Shown here piece by piece: positions 26,353-36,459 of a DNA stretch of 64,000 bases. A model generated the notes under the pieces. It saw only the letters and a program-made list of their open reading frames with translations. It was not told the origin of the DNA and searched no databases. Position numbers and translations under genes: made by a program. This DNA comes from Flammeovirga sp. OC4 (lineage in GTDB: Bacteria > Bacteroidota > Bacteroidia > Cytophagales > Flammeovirgaceae), in assembly GCF_000812565.1 (NCBI RefSeq), contig NZ_JTAM01000016.1, forward strand, positions 20,241-84,240, given 5' to 3'. The stretch's first letter is position 1. Each line of letters opens with the position of its first letter.

Positions 26353-28599
26353 ATGAGAAAATTATTAATTACAGTAGTAGGCTTATTGATTAGTCAGGTG
26401 ATGTGTGCACAAGACTATTCGAAACAAGTGGAGAAATTGCTGAAGAAAATGACCCTCGAAGAGAAAGTGGGGCAAATGACGCAGTTTACTTCTTCCAGCG
26501 ATGTAACGGGTCCGACATTGAGAGACAATGTGGAGAAAGATGTAAAGGCCGGACATGTAGGTTCTTTGTTTAATGCCGTTTCTGCGGAGTATACAAGGGA
26601 ATTACAGCAGATGGCCGTGGAAGAAACACGTTTGGGGATTCCATTATTGTTTGGTTATGATGTGATTCATGGCTTTAAAACGATCTTCCCGATTCCGTTG
26701 GCAGAAGCAAGTTCGTTTGACTTGGAGATGATCAAAGGAGCGGCGAGAGTAGCGGCAGAAGAAGCATCAGCGGCAGGTATTCATTGGACATTCGCTCCTA
26801 TGGTGGACGTGAGTAGAGATCCACGTTGGGGTAGAGTGATGGAAGGTGCCGGCGAAGACACGTATTACAACAGTGTGGTGGCTAAAGCAAGAGTAGAAGG
26901 TTTTCAAGGAGATGATTTATCGGCTACCAATACGGTTTTGGCTTGTGCAAAGCACTTTTTAGCTTACGGAGCGGCACAAGGTGGTCGAGATTATCATACG
27001 GTTGATATGTCGATGCAGACGTTACATGACGTTTACTTACCGCCTTTCAAAGCGTGTGTAGATGCAGGCGTAGAAACATTTATGACGTCATTCAATGAAA
27101 TCAATGGAATACCAAGTACAGCCAATCCTTATTTATTCAAAGAAATATTGAGAAATCAATGGGACTTTAAAGGAATGGTAGTGACCGACTACACGGCAAT
27201 CAATGAATTAATTCCTCATGGCATCGCTGATAATTTACAATCGGCAGGAGAATTGGCAGTCAATGCAGGTATTGATATGGATATGGAAGGTGCTGTTTTC
27301 TTAAATACTTTGGTGAAAGCAGTCAAGGAGAATAAAGTATCAGAAGAAACGATTGATGAAGCGGTAAGAAGAATCTTAACAGTGAAGTTCAAATTGGGCT
27401 TATTTGATGATCCTTACAAATACTGTAATGCAGAAAGAGAGGAGAAGGTCACGCTGTCAGCAGATTTCAAGCGTAAAGCAAGGTTAGCAGCACAACGTTC
27501 TATCGTTTTATTGAAGAATGAAAATCAGACCCTTCCGATAACATTAAGTAATACGAAAAAAATCGCTTTGATTGGTCCATTGGCCAAAAGTAGAAAAGAT
27601 GTTTTGGGAGGATGGAAAGCAAAAGGTTCTCCAAAGAATGCAAAATCGCTTTTTGAAGGAATGAAACACGCTACAGCCGGTAAGGCAGAGTTGCTTTATG
27701 CGAAAGGTTGTAAGTTAAGCGGTGAAGATAAATCAGGGTTTGAAGAAGCATTGGAAGTCGCAAAAAAAGCGGATGTAATTGTATTGGCAATTGGGGAGTC
27801 TAGAGTGATTTCTGGTGAAGCGAAAAGCAGATCTGATATTTCAGTGCCAGGTGTACAGACGGACTTGTTAGCACATTTAAAGCAAGCCGGAAAACCTATC
27901 GTAGTAGTCTTGATGAACGGTAGACCGCTGACTTTAGAAAGAGAAGACGAACTAGCGGATGCATTACTAGAAACGTGGCACTTGGGTACAATGGCAGGAC
28001 CGGCTATTGCAGATGTGATTTTCGGTGCTTACAATCCTTCTGGAAAACTGCCAATGACTTTCCCAAGAAATGTAGGGCAAATTCCAATTTTCTATAATGT
28101 AAAAAACACTGGTAGACCTTTCAATCCAGAAAAACCTTCAGGTTATAAATCTACTTACTTGGACGTACCTAACACTCCACTTTATGCTTTTGGATACGGT
28201 TTGAGTTACACAAAATTCGAGTATTCTGAAATTAAAATGTCTTCAAAATCAACAGATAATGAAATCACTGCTTCTGTTGAAGTGAAAAATGTTGGAGACT
28301 ATGACGGAGAGGAAGTGGTACAGTTATATGTGCAAGATGTGGTAGGAAGATCGACAAGACCATTAAAAGAACTGAAGGGTTTTGAGAAGATTTTCTTGAA
28401 GCAAGGAGAGACAAAAACAGTCACTTTCAACATCAAAAAAGAAGACTTGACCTACTTCCGTTGGGATATGAGCGAAGGAGTGGAAGCTGGAGATTTCAAT
28501 GTCTATATCGGCACAAGTTCTGATAATGTGAAAAGGGCTTCATTTACTTTGACAGAAGGATTTGAAGTAAGAAAAGATAATCCGGTCAAATCAAAATAA
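26353..28599 (+). CDS. GH3 beta-glucosidase
   Basis: 748 residues with a signal peptide (about 1-19). The GH3 N-terminal barrel contains DVSRDPRWGRVMEGAGEDTY, KHFLAYGAAQGGRDYH and the nucleophile Asp279 in GMVVTDYTAINEL. The second domain (about 390-600) contains GGWKAKG and GAYNPSGKLPMTFPRNVGQI, and a fibronectin-III-like domain ends the protein (EVKNVGDYDGEEVVQLYVQD). The layout matches BglX-type periplasmic enzymes that release glucose from beta-linked oligosaccharides. Next to a GH144-like enzyme it most likely cleaves sophorose-type products. A nested hairpin element follows the stop codon. Confidence 0.93.
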   Translation: MRKLLITVVGLLISQVMCAQDYSKQVEKLLKKMTLEEKVGQMTQFTSSSDVTGPTLRDNVEKDVKAGHVGSLFNAVSAEYTRELQQMAVEETRLGIPLLFGYDVIHGFKTIFPIPLAEASSFDLEMIKGAARVAAEEASAAGIHWTFAPMVDVSRDPRWGRVMEGAGEDTYYNSVVAKARVEGFQGDDLSATNTVLACAKHFLAYGAAQGGRDYHTVDMSMQTLHDVYLPPFKACVDAGVETFMTSFNEINGIPSTANPYLFKEILRNQWDFKGMVVTDYTAINELIPHGIADNLQSAGELAVNAGIDMDMEGAVFLNTLVKAVKENKVSEETIDEAVRRILTVKFKLGLFDDPYKYCNAEREEKVTLSADFKRKARLAAQRSIVLLKNENQTLPITLSNTKKIALIGPLAKSRKDVLGGWKAKGSPKNAKSLFEGMKHATAGKAELLYAKGCKLSGEDKSGFEEALEVAKKADVIVLAIGESRVISGEAKSRSDISVPGVQTDLLAHLKQAGKPIVVVLMNGRPLTLEREDELADALLETWHLGTMAGPAIADVIFGAYNPSGKLPMTFPRNVGQIPIFYNVKNTGRPFNPEKPSGYKSTYLDVPNTPLYAFGYGLSYTKFEYSEIKMSSKSTDNEITASVEVKNVGDYDGEEVVQLYVQDVVGRSTRPLKELKGFEKIFLKQGETKTVTFNIKKEDLTYFRWDMSEGVEAGDFNVYIGTSSDNVKRASFTLTEGFEVRKDNPVKSK

Positions 28600-28606
28600 A
28601 GTATTG

Positions 28607-28744
28607 CGGGCACCATAACTGAAGTTATGGGCAGGTGATATTAATTCCAACAACACTGAAGTGTTGTTTCCATTTCTAACCTTCAAGACTTCAGTCTTGA
28701 TTAGGTTGAGGTATCACCTGCCCATAGTTTTAACTATGGTGCAC
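28607..28744 (+). repeat. Nested cloverleaf-like hairpin element between GH3 and the binding-protein gene
   Basis: A perfect 12-bp stem GGGCAGGTGATA (28629-28640) with TATCACCTGCCC (28712-28723) encloses two hairpins: CAACACT-GAA-GTGTTG (28651-28666) and TCAAGACT-TC-AGTCTTGA (28683-28700). CCATAAC-TGAA-GTTATGG (28613-28630) and CCATAGT-TTTA-ACTATGG (28722-28739) flank it. In RNA this would fold as a compact multi-arm structure in the intercistronic spacer, able to slow RNA decay or tune downstream expression. It could also be a palindromic mobile repeat. Nothing similar was seen elsewhere in the window. An ORF crossing it is not a gene. Confidence 0.7.
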
Positions 28745-28893
28745 AAAACACAGACTGTATTATATGGGGCTACGAAAGCTCACAAAACACATTTACAACA
28801 CAAAATTACACAACTACATAAAACCTGTTTGATACAACCAAAAACATCAAGCAAAAACTTCTAATCAAAACATCATACAATCTATTTACTGAA

Positions 28894-30252
28894 ATGAAGA
28901 AAAACTACTTTTTAACTTTTCTATCCTTCTGTATCCTTTCCTCTTGTACCCAAGAGAAAGTAGAAAAGTACGTAGGTCAACCAAAAGACCTAAGGTACGC
29001 AGGGGTGGCGGACTACAAATGTGGAGACTTTTTCACCACCTATCAGCCTTCGGTATTTATAGGAGGAGGTGAAGCTGAATTTAAAATTGCCAACGTGATC
29101 AATGCTTCAGGAGAAGAAGTAGAAGTGATCAATAACTTCTCTATTGATCCAGAAAATGGTGTAATCTCATTTTTGGAATACAATAGCTTACTGCCTGACG
29201 AATACACATTTGATATTGCGGTCTCCAATGCTATTGCGGAAGTGAATTTTCAAAATGTATTATCATTTGAAGCACATCAAGTGGCGCCTAGCGGATTGTA
29301 TTACCTTCCGAATTTATACTCCACTTACGGTACTAATATGGAATTTTCAACGGCATTGCCCAATGTAAAAGGTGGAGGTCCATATACTTACAAATTGAAT
29401 AATCACACGGATGTTTTCACAATTGATGCCGCTACAGGAAGCATTCATCTAGCCAAAGAATACACTATTGGTGATGATGAATTCAAGGAATTTAAACTAG
29501 ATGTAGCCGTAGAAAATGCACAAGGAGAGCAAGTGCAGGAAAGCATTATGGACATTGAAGTATTGGGAGCGAACATTGGTCAACTGATATTTCATGGAAT
29601 TGCCATTGAAGGCAACAGCGAAAGTTATGGATTACAAAACCTGACTTCCAATAATTATTATGGGACAGTTACTAAAGAACTCTTAGGAGAAGAATATACT
29701 ACAGTATTGAACGACTCAACGAACAATCCAAGGTTTGCAGGAACAACATGGAGAAGAGCTTGGACAGGACAGACTTTCCCTTATCAGCAGGAAGATGGAG
29801 TCATTACCGACCGTGTGTTAGTAGCATATTGGTCAGATGGCGAAGAGTCGAGAAGTTTTTTAGCCACAGAAACGGTGGATTTAACCAATTATACTACAGA
29901 TGCTTATATAGAAACATCAGGACTTTGGAGATACACTGGCGGAGCTGAAAATGCTAATCAACATTTAAGTGTAGCTATTATTGATGCAACAGAACTAGAT
30001 GAAGCGTTTCCAGCAGAATCAGAATGGGAAATTTTAGAAAACGATATATCCGACCGTTTTATTGAATACCCTTCGGATGGATTAATCAAGGAAATGGATC
30101 TAAAACTAGAAGGCGCTTTGGAGATACAAATTCCAGAAAAATACTTGGGTAAACAGATTCAAGTGGCACTCATTGCTGATTTCTTAAATCCAGAAATCGG
30201 AGCATTAACAAGAAGACTTTATGTACACGAACTTCAAGTAAGAGCAAAATAA
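28894..30252 (+). CDS. Surface glycan-binding lipoprotein (SusE/F-position)
   Basis: 452 residues with a lipoprotein signal: LSSC puts the lipidated Cys at residue 18. The mature protein begins with two cadherin/Ig-like repeats (FSIDPENGVISFLEYNSLLP and HTDVFTIDAATGSIHLAKEY are parallel). It continues with a larger beta-rich C-terminal domain (about 230-452) that probably holds the sugar site. It lies just before susC, where PULs place surface glycan-binding proteins. The family resembles DUF4958-type binding proteins, but this is not certain. Expected location is the outer-membrane surface. Confidence 0.75.
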   Translation: MKKNYFLTFLSFCILSSCTQEKVEKYVGQPKDLRYAGVADYKCGDFFTTYQPSVFIGGGEAEFKIANVINASGEEVEVINNFSIDPENGVISFLEYNSLLPDEYTFDIAVSNAIAEVNFQNVLSFEAHQVAPSGLYYLPNLYSTYGTNMEFSTALPNVKGGGPYTYKLNNHTDVFTIDAATGSIHLAKEYTIGDDEFKEFKLDVAVENAQGEQVQESIMDIEVLGANIGQLIFHGIAIEGNSESYGLQNLTSNNYYGTVTKELLGEEYTTVLNDSTNNPRFAGTTWRRAWTGQTFPYQQEDGVITDRVLVAYWSDGEESRSFLATETVDLTNYTTDAYIETSGLWRYTGGAENANQHLSVAIIDATELDEAFPAESEWEILENDISDRFIEYPSDGLIKEMDLKLEGALEIQIPEKYLGKQIQVALIADFLNPEIGALTRRLYVHELQVRAK

Positions 30253-30254
30253 TA

Positions 30255-33200
30255 ATGAGGATTATGAAACAAATTACTTACAAATATATATTCATCTTAT
30301 TGGCTTTTGCATGTTCTCTCTCTGTTCAGGCACAAGATGAAACGGAAGAAAAACCAAAGTTTGTGAGAGTGACAGGTATGGTATTGGATCAAGAAGACGA
30401 TCTGCCTATTCCTGGAGCCAGTATTTTGGTGGAAGGTACAAAGCATGGTACAGCTTCTGACTTTAATGGAAAATATTCTATCAGAGTAAGAGAAAATGCC
30501 ACACTATCAGTTTCTTTTATCGGTTATCAAACGAAGAGTGTAGCCGTAGAAGGAAAAAAACAAATCGTGATTCATTTGGAGTCTGATGTAGAGGTGTTGG
30601 ATGAATTGGTAGTGATTGGTTATGGTAAACAAGACGCCAAGGAGGTATCAGGTTCCATCAAATCAGTGGTGATTGATGATGAAATCGCTTCCATGCCGGC
30701 CGCTTCTTTTGATCAGCTACTACAAGGACGTATGGCAGGTGTGCAGGTTTACTCTGGCGAAGGCGGACCGGGACAAGCGATGAACTTTGAAATCAGAGGT
30801 ACAAATACCATCACGGGAACATCAAGCCCATTGTATGTGATTGATGGATTTCCATTAGAAGACCCAACATTGTTTAGCTTGGACCCATCAGATATAGAGC
30901 GTGTAGATGTATTGAAAGATGCTTCCGCAACAGCAATTTATGGGTCGAGAGCTTCTAATGGGGTAATTCTGATCACCACCAAACAAGGGACAGCAGGAAA
31001 ACCCACCATCACTTTTAATACAAAAGTGGGCATGTCACAAATTCCAGAGGAAAGAATAATTAAGACATTAAGCCCTCAAGATTATGTGGAGGTACAGCAC
31101 GCCATAGGTGGAGGAGACCCATGGGGTGAATCATCTAACTATACAGAGGAAGATTATACAAACTGGCAGAAAGAAATTTTCCGTCAGGCTCCTTTCCAGA
31201 ATTACACCTTGTCATTGAAAGGAGGTTCAGAACAAACCAAAGTATTTACATCACTAGGATATGTCAATCAGCAGGGAACATTGTTGAACTCAAGTTTTGA
31301 GCGTTTAAATGGACGTTTGAAGTTGGATCAAAGCATAGGAAAATGGGTAGATATGAGTGTGAATTTGAATTATGCCAACTCTAAGCATGTAGGAATGAAA
31401 ACATCTACAGCACAAGTTTCAGCGATCAAATCAGCCATTATGTTCAAGCCCATGACCCCTAAAAATGGCGATTTGGAAGACGAAGATGAACTGAGTGCAG
31501 GCTTCTATCCACCCACAAAAACGCTCAATAATACAGACCGTGAAAGCGAAGTGGACGCCTTGCAAACCAACGTCAACTTTACAGTGAAATTGGCAGAAGG
31601 ACTAAAGTTTAGAACACAAGTAGGGTATCAGATCAATGTCAATAACGGTAGAACATTTTTCAATACAGGCACCAATCAAGCCGACAGAAGTGGTGCAGGA
31701 ATCAACGGTACATTAAGTGCATCGAAGACAGAGAACTTCTTGAATGAAAATGTATTGTCGTACAGCTTAAAGAAGAACGGGCATCATTTGGAGGCCATCA
31801 CTGGTTTATCCTTCCAAATCACAGAACGCTTCAATCAGTCCTCTTCCGCCAATCAATTTCCATTGGATGATTTAGGGTGGAACAATATGGGGATTGCCAA
31901 TGTAGCTCAAATGCCTAGTTCATCGGCCACTCAACAAAATTTAATGTCAGGTTTTGGCAGGGTCTCTTATACTTACAAAAACAAATACATTGTAACGGCC
32001 TCACTTAGAGCAGATGGTTCATCAAGATTTAAAGAAGGTAACCGTTTCGGAATTTTCCCATCAGCTTCAGCCGCTTGGAGAGCAGGAGAGGAAGAGTTTG
32101 TAAAGAATTGGGGTGTTTTTGATGAATTAAAATTCAAAGTAGGTTTTGGTACAACAGGAAATAACAGAGTAAGCGATTTCGATTTCTTACCCACCGTAGG
32201 CGTCTCTTCAGGCTACTATTTCAACGGTGCGTATTCTTCTGCTTTCTATCAAAAACAATTGGCCAATACGGATCTCAAATGGGAAACAACCCAACAGTTT
32301 AATGTGGGTACTGATATGGGCTTTTTCAACAATAGAGTTTTATTGGATGTAGAATATTACTACAACCTCACCGACAACCTATTATTCAACGGTAGAATTG
32401 CTCCTTCCACAGGTTATAATAATGTGAAGCAAAACATCGGTGCGGTGGCCAATCAAGGATTAGAATTCTCCTTAAATACCGTCAATGTAAGAACAAAACA
32501 TTTCCAATGGTCTACCAACTTCAACATTTCATTTAATAGAAGTGAAGTCAAAAAGTTATCCTATGGAGAAGATTTCAGATTGTATGATCCCAATGTAGGA
32601 GGAATGTTCTCTGGAGAGTTGTATTACGGTCTTTTTGTAGGTCAGCCAATGACGCAGATGTACGGTTACAGATACGATGGAATGTATCAGGTAGATGATT
32701 TTATAAAAAGTGCTGACGGAAGTTTGACCCTGAAAGAAGGTGTACCGGAATTCATTTCTCAAACGGGAGAAGTAAGACCTGGGCATCCAAAATACCGTGA
32801 TTTGAATGGAGACGGACGCATAGATGAAAACGACAAAGAAATCATCGGTGACCCGAACCCAGAGTATTACGGTGGTTTTACCAACACTTTCACTTTCAAA
32901 AATTGGGATTTAAGCATCTTATTGACATGGTCAGTAGGTCAAGACGTTTTCAATGGCAACAATGCTGATTTTGGTGTAGTAGGAAGCCAAAGAGGTCGTA
33001 ATTACTTGGAGCAAGTGTCCAATAGGTGGTCGTATGACAACCCAACTTCAGAGGGCGTTTGGGCAGTACCAGGTCCTGGATTGGAATACTCTTACCACCA
33101 AGTTTACGGAGGACATCAAATGAGCGATTACTTCATAGAAGACGCCTCTTTCTTAAGAATTAAAAATATTACGCTAGGCTATAAAGTCAATAAGCAGTTT

Positions 33201-33386
33201 TTGAAGAAACTGAAAATCAAATCCTTCAGAGTATATGGATCAGTGGACAACCTTTGGGTATTTACAAACTACTCAGGTTATGATCCAGAGGTTTCTGTAA
33301 GAAGTCAAGCCATGTATAGAGGCATTGATTATTCTTCTTATCCAGCTTCCCAATCAGCCGTCCTTGGTCTTCAAGTATCCTTCTAA
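30255..33386 (+). CDS. susC: SusC-like TonB-dependent transporter
   Basis: 1043 residues; ATG 30264 is an alternative start that gives a cleaner signal peptide ending SVQAQ. A carboxypeptidase-D-like domain (about 38-120; VTGMVLDQEDDLPIPGASIL) precedes the TonB plug (VIGYGKQDAKEVSGSIKSV; SPLYVIDGFPLED; IERVDVLKDASATAIYGSRA). The outer-membrane barrel fills the rest and ends in aromatic F (LGLQVSF). With SusD it imports oligosaccharides into the periplasm using TonB energy. The gene starts 2 bp after the upstream stop codon and is followed at 12 bp by susD, so it is tightly co-transcribed. Confidence 0.96.
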   Translation: MRIMKQITYKYIFILLAFACSLSVQAQDETEEKPKFVRVTGMVLDQEDDLPIPGASILVEGTKHGTASDFNGKYSIRVRENATLSVSFIGYQTKSVAVEGKKQIVIHLESDVEVLDELVVIGYGKQDAKEVSGSIKSVVIDDEIASMPAASFDQLLQGRMAGVQVYSGEGGPGQAMNFEIRGTNTITGTSSPLYVIDGFPLEDPTLFSLDPSDIERVDVLKDASATAIYGSRASNGVILITTKQGTAGKPTITFNTKVGMSQIPEERIIKTLSPQDYVEVQHAIGGGDPWGESSNYTEEDYTNWQKEIFRQAPFQNYTLSLKGGSEQTKVFTSLGYVNQQGTLLNSSFERLNGRLKLDQSIGKWVDMSVNLNYANSKHVGMKTSTAQVSAIKSAIMFKPMTPKNGDLEDEDELSAGFYPPTKTLNNTDRESEVDALQTNVNFTVKLAEGLKFRTQVGYQINVNNGRTFFNTGTNQADRSGAGINGTLSASKTENFLNENVLSYSLKKNGHHLEAITGLSFQITERFNQSSSANQFPLDDLGWNNMGIANVAQMPSSSATQQNLMSGFGRVSYTYKNKYIVTASLRADGSSRFKEGNRFGIFPSASAAWRAGEEEFVKNWGVFDELKFKVGFGTTGNNRVSDFDFLPTVGVSSGYYFNGAYSSAFYQKQLANTDLKWETTQQFNVGTDMGFFNNRVLLDVEYYYNLTDNLLFNGRIAPSTGYNNVKQNIGAVANQGLEFSLNTVNVRTKHFQWSTNFNISFNRSEVKKLSYGEDFRLYDPNVGGMFSGELYYGLFVGQPMTQMYGYRYDGMYQVDDFIKSADGSLTLKEGVPEFISQTGEVRPGHPKYRDLNGDGRIDENDKEIIGDPNPEYYGGFTNTFTFKNWDLSILLTWSVGQDVFNGNNADFGVVGSQRGRNYLEQVSNRWSYDNPTSEGVWAVPGPGLEYSYHQVYGGHQMSDYFIEDASFLRIKNITLGYKVNKQFLKKLKIKSFRVYGSVDNLWVFTNYSGYDPEVSVRSQAMYRGIDYSSYPASQSAVLGLQVSF

Positions 33387-33397
33387 CTGACAGAGAA

Positions 33398-35020
33398 ATG
33401 AAAAGATTTAATTACATATTATTCATCATTATCGCTACACTAAGTGCATGTTCGTTTTTGGATTTAGAACCCAAAGATGAACTGACTAGAGATAATTTTT
33501 ACAAAAACGACAGAGAAGTAACCTTAGCTTTGTCGGGAGTCTATGCACAGTTGCGTACCCTATATGCTGAAGATTTTTCGGTTTGGTTAAATGTGGGAAC
33601 GGACGAGATGCTTTACAGAAGAGCCACATTTGGAAAAGAATTAAGCCGAATGTCATACAATGAATCTGATATAGATTTGGCGAGAATCTGGAAAAATAGC
33701 TACACGGCTATCAATATTGCCAATGACTTTATTGGGTCGTTGTCTGCATTGGATACCATCCCCAATTTAAAGAGAACAGACCACGACTTAATGTTGGGAG
33801 AGGCTTTGACGCTAAGAGCCATGTTCTATTTCAATATGGTAAGAATGTGGGAGCATATTCCATTACGTTTGGATCATTTCACCGACCTCAACGGCAACTT
33901 AGACGGTTTGAATATGCCCAATGTACCAGCCAATAAAATTTATAATCAGATTGTAGCAGACTTGGAAGCCTCATTGGAATTGATGAATGAGCGTCCAAAG
34001 CAATACGGAAGAGTTTCAAAGCAAATTGCTCACGGTATTTTGGCAAGAGTATTCTTAAACATGGCAGGGGCGAGAGTGCAAGGAGGTGATTTTGGAAAGA
34101 ATTACTGTTTGAATAAAGTAGTAGAGCACACCAATGCCGTGGTAAACTATGGTTATCATACGCTCTTACCAGAATATGAAGAGGTTTTCTTGAATGAAAT
34201 CAAAGGCATCAGAAATGATGTGGAAGTGATGTGGGAAGTAGATTTTACAGTTTCTGACAGTAGAAATTTAGGCGGAAGAATCGGTAATTTCAATGGAGTA
34301 CAAATCAGCTTCACTTCAGGTAATCAACCTTTCGCAACGGCCAACAGTTACATTGCCCCAACCATGCACAATGCTTTGTATAGCAATACAGATACTAGAA
34401 AAGCATGGAATTGTGCCAATTTTAGCTTCAACAATGACGGAGATTTTTACTTTCCTGTTTTCACTAAAAATGAATTAAGATGGTACCCTGGGAAATGGAG
34501 AAGATTGGATTTGGGAAGAGATTCCAACGGAGAATTAGATGACACTGCCGAAAGCTTAGAAATGGGCGTCATCAACAAAGATAGAACTTCAATTAATTTC
34601 CCATTGTTGCGTTACAGCGATGTTTTATTGATGAGAGCAGAAGCATTGTATCTTTTACAAGGAGAAAACGAACAGTCCAATCAGGACATTGAATTGGTAA
34701 GAAATAGAGCGAATGCAGGAACCTTGGAAGAAGGGCTAATGCAAGTGGACGGCAACTATATGAAGCTGATCCAAGAAGAACGCCGAAGAGAACTTTGCTA
34801 CGAAGGTCACCGAAGATTTGACTTGGTACGTTGGGGAATCCTATTGGAAACCATGAAAGATTTGAGTGAAAACATCAGAGCGAATCCAAGTTTCAGAGAA
34901 GCACATGAAATCCAATTGGTAGCACCAGGAGAAAGAGTGGAAGAGAAGCATGTGGTGTTTCCGATTCCTTCGGATGAATTGCAGATCAATGTGAATATTA
35001 AACAACACAACCTTTGGTAA
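33398..35020 (+). CDS. susD: SusD-like outer-membrane lipoprotein
   Basis: 540 residues with a lipobox LSAC (Cys18). It has the SusD start (CSFLDLEPKDELTRDNFY), the TPR-like helices (LGEALTLRAMFYFNMVRMWE), and the conserved C-terminal block QEERRRELCYEGHRRFDLVR. It forms the lid over the SusC barrel and captures glycan at the cell surface. Spacing to susC is 12 bp, and the next lipoprotein begins 11 bp after its stop, all one operon. Confidence 0.95.
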   Translation: MKRFNYILFIIIATLSACSFLDLEPKDELTRDNFYKNDREVTLALSGVYAQLRTLYAEDFSVWLNVGTDEMLYRRATFGKELSRMSYNESDIDLARIWKNSYTAINIANDFIGSLSALDTIPNLKRTDHDLMLGEALTLRAMFYFNMVRMWEHIPLRLDHFTDLNGNLDGLNMPNVPANKIYNQIVADLEASLELMNERPKQYGRVSKQIAHGILARVFLNMAGARVQGGDFGKNYCLNKVVEHTNAVVNYGYHTLLPEYEEVFLNEIKGIRNDVEVMWEVDFTVSDSRNLGGRIGNFNGVQISFTSGNQPFATANSYIAPTMHNALYSNTDTRKAWNCANFSFNNDGDFYFPVFTKNELRWYPGKWRRLDLGRDSNGELDDTAESLEMGVINKDRTSINFPLLRYSDVLLMRAEALYLLQGENEQSNQDIELVRNRANAGTLEEGLMQVDGNYMKLIQEERRRELCYEGHRRFDLVRWGILLETMKDLSENIRANPSFREAHEIQLVAPGERVEEKHVVFPIPSDELQINVNIKQHNLW

Positions 35021-35031
35021 ACGGAACTGAC

Positions 35032-36375
35032 ATGAAAAAATTACTATTAAATATAATGGCAATGTTGAGTTGTACGGCATGTTTGACAGAGCATAATGTA
35101 GACTTCACGTTACCGGCAGAAGCTCCTCAAACTTTATTATATCATGAAAATGATGTGGTAAAACCGTTCACTGTCTCTTTTGAAGGTGTAGTACCAGAAA
35201 CTATGGCGGAAGGAGCATTGAACTATGATATCTCCAAAGTGGCATGGATTCAAGCATCAGATACTACGGTGGTGGAAGACAGTATCAACCCTTTTACCAT
35301 CAATACAGAAACGGGTGTGATCCAATACACTCCTCATGACTCCACAAAGTTGGGGGCTTATTTGATCGATGTGATCCTTAATAATGAAGTGGGGGCTACA
35401 GAATTTACGCAAGCTTACAGAACGCTTTTAGAAGACTGGAGGCCCGTTGTGAGTATTGATACAGAAGACAGCAATATCGAATTACTAATTGATAATACAG
35501 GTCAACCACTTTCTTCTGTTGTTTTGGGAGCAACTGTTGAGGTGGAAAAAACAGAAATGTCAGAGGTGAAGATCGATATTACGCCAGCCCTTCCAGAGGG
35601 AACGCAACTATTATTACATGCTTCGGGGTATTTGTATTTTACAGGAGTAGTTGAAAATACAAGCTATAAAGTGGTGCTATCGGCAGAAAATGAATATGGA
35701 GCTTCTCAAGAAAACCCTATATTGTATTTACATACTAAAGTAGTTTCATCGGTAGAGCGACCATTGTTTGAAATGGCAATTACTTCCAATTATAAGCCAG
35801 AAGGATTAAGTGAGTTTGAGTTTGAAAACATGTTCTTCAAACAGATTTCAGGACCAGAAATTACAGCTCCTACCACTTGGTGGAATATCAACCGAGAAAA
35901 GAAAAACCATCCGGATCAAAGTAGAAATGAAAACTTTATCACAAGGTGCTATGCAAGAACGGTTGAATCCAACTCTCAAGCAGAACACATCATGGTACCT
36001 CTGGCTTCTTTTGATGCAGAAAACCTACAAGCTATCATGACCGAAACAGGTGTCATCTTTAATGCGGGCGTTGATATTACAGGTGAGCAAAGAATTGAAA
36101 TCAGAGTAGTAGGTGAAACAGAATACAATGAAGCCATCATTAATAATGATGTGGCTTCAAGAATAGATAATTGGCCATTGGTTTACACGACAGCTCAGCA
36201 TGAAAGAACAGAAAAAGGCTGGTTCTTCGTCCATCATAATGCAGATGAAGGCGTACAAATCAATGACACAAAACTGAAAGTAGTAGTCCTTTATAGACAC
36301 ATGGGTGATAGCAACAGTGGCTATATGGGATTGGATCAATTGAAAGTTTCCGGCAGGTATTTACTCTTTGATTAG
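35032..36375 (+). CDS. Second surface glycan-binding lipoprotein downstream of susD
   Basis: 447 residues from ATG 35032, chosen because a lipoprotein-like signal (MKKLLLNIMAMLSCTAC) starts there; the frame opens earlier inside susD. Its plan mirrors the 28894 protein: Ig-like repeats (INPFTINTETGVIQYTPHD, GTQLLLHASGYLYFTGVV) and a C-terminal beta-rich domain ending MGLDQLKVSGRYLLF. It is probably an SGBP that presents glycan to SusCD. The operon is then interrupted by a short hairpin repeat and repeat copy E. Confidence 0.72.
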   Translation: MKKLLLNIMAMLSCTACLTEHNVDFTLPAEAPQTLLYHENDVVKPFTVSFEGVVPETMAEGALNYDISKVAWIQASDTTVVEDSINPFTINTETGVIQYTPHDSTKLGAYLIDVILNNEVGATEFTQAYRTLLEDWRPVVSIDTEDSNIELLIDNTGQPLSSVVLGATVEVEKTEMSEVKIDITPALPEGTQLLLHASGYLYFTGVVENTSYKVVLSAENEYGASQENPILYLHTKVVSSVERPLFEMAITSNYKPEGLSEFEFENMFFKQISGPEITAPTTWWNINREKKNHPDQSRNENFITRCYARTVESNSQAEHIMVPLASFDAENLQAIMTETGVIFNAGVDITGEQRIEIRVVGETEYNEAIINNDVASRIDNWPLVYTTAQHERTEKGWFFVHHNADEGVQINDTKLKVVVLYRHMGDSNSGYMGLDQLKVSGRYLLFD

Positions 36376-36383
36376 GGGTATGT

Positions 36384-36446
36384 TTCAAGTGTTAAGCGAT
36401 AGCGTCACTTGGAACTGTACATTGGCGAAGTCTCCCGACTTCGAAA
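36384..36446 (+). repeat. Short two-hairpin repeat R1
   Basis: CAAGTGTTAAGCGATAGCGT followed by CACTTG forms the first hairpin, and GAAGTC-TCCC-GACTTC forms the second. The same plan occurs at 40805-40930 and 47052-47195, and with different stem bases in the right end of the large dispersed repeat. Confidence 0.75.
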
Positions 36447-36459
36447 GACAATTTTGGCC

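Noticed and set aside
28661..28864. 67-codon frame before the binding-lipoprotein gene
   Set aside because: It crosses the nested hairpin element, and its product is low-complexity.
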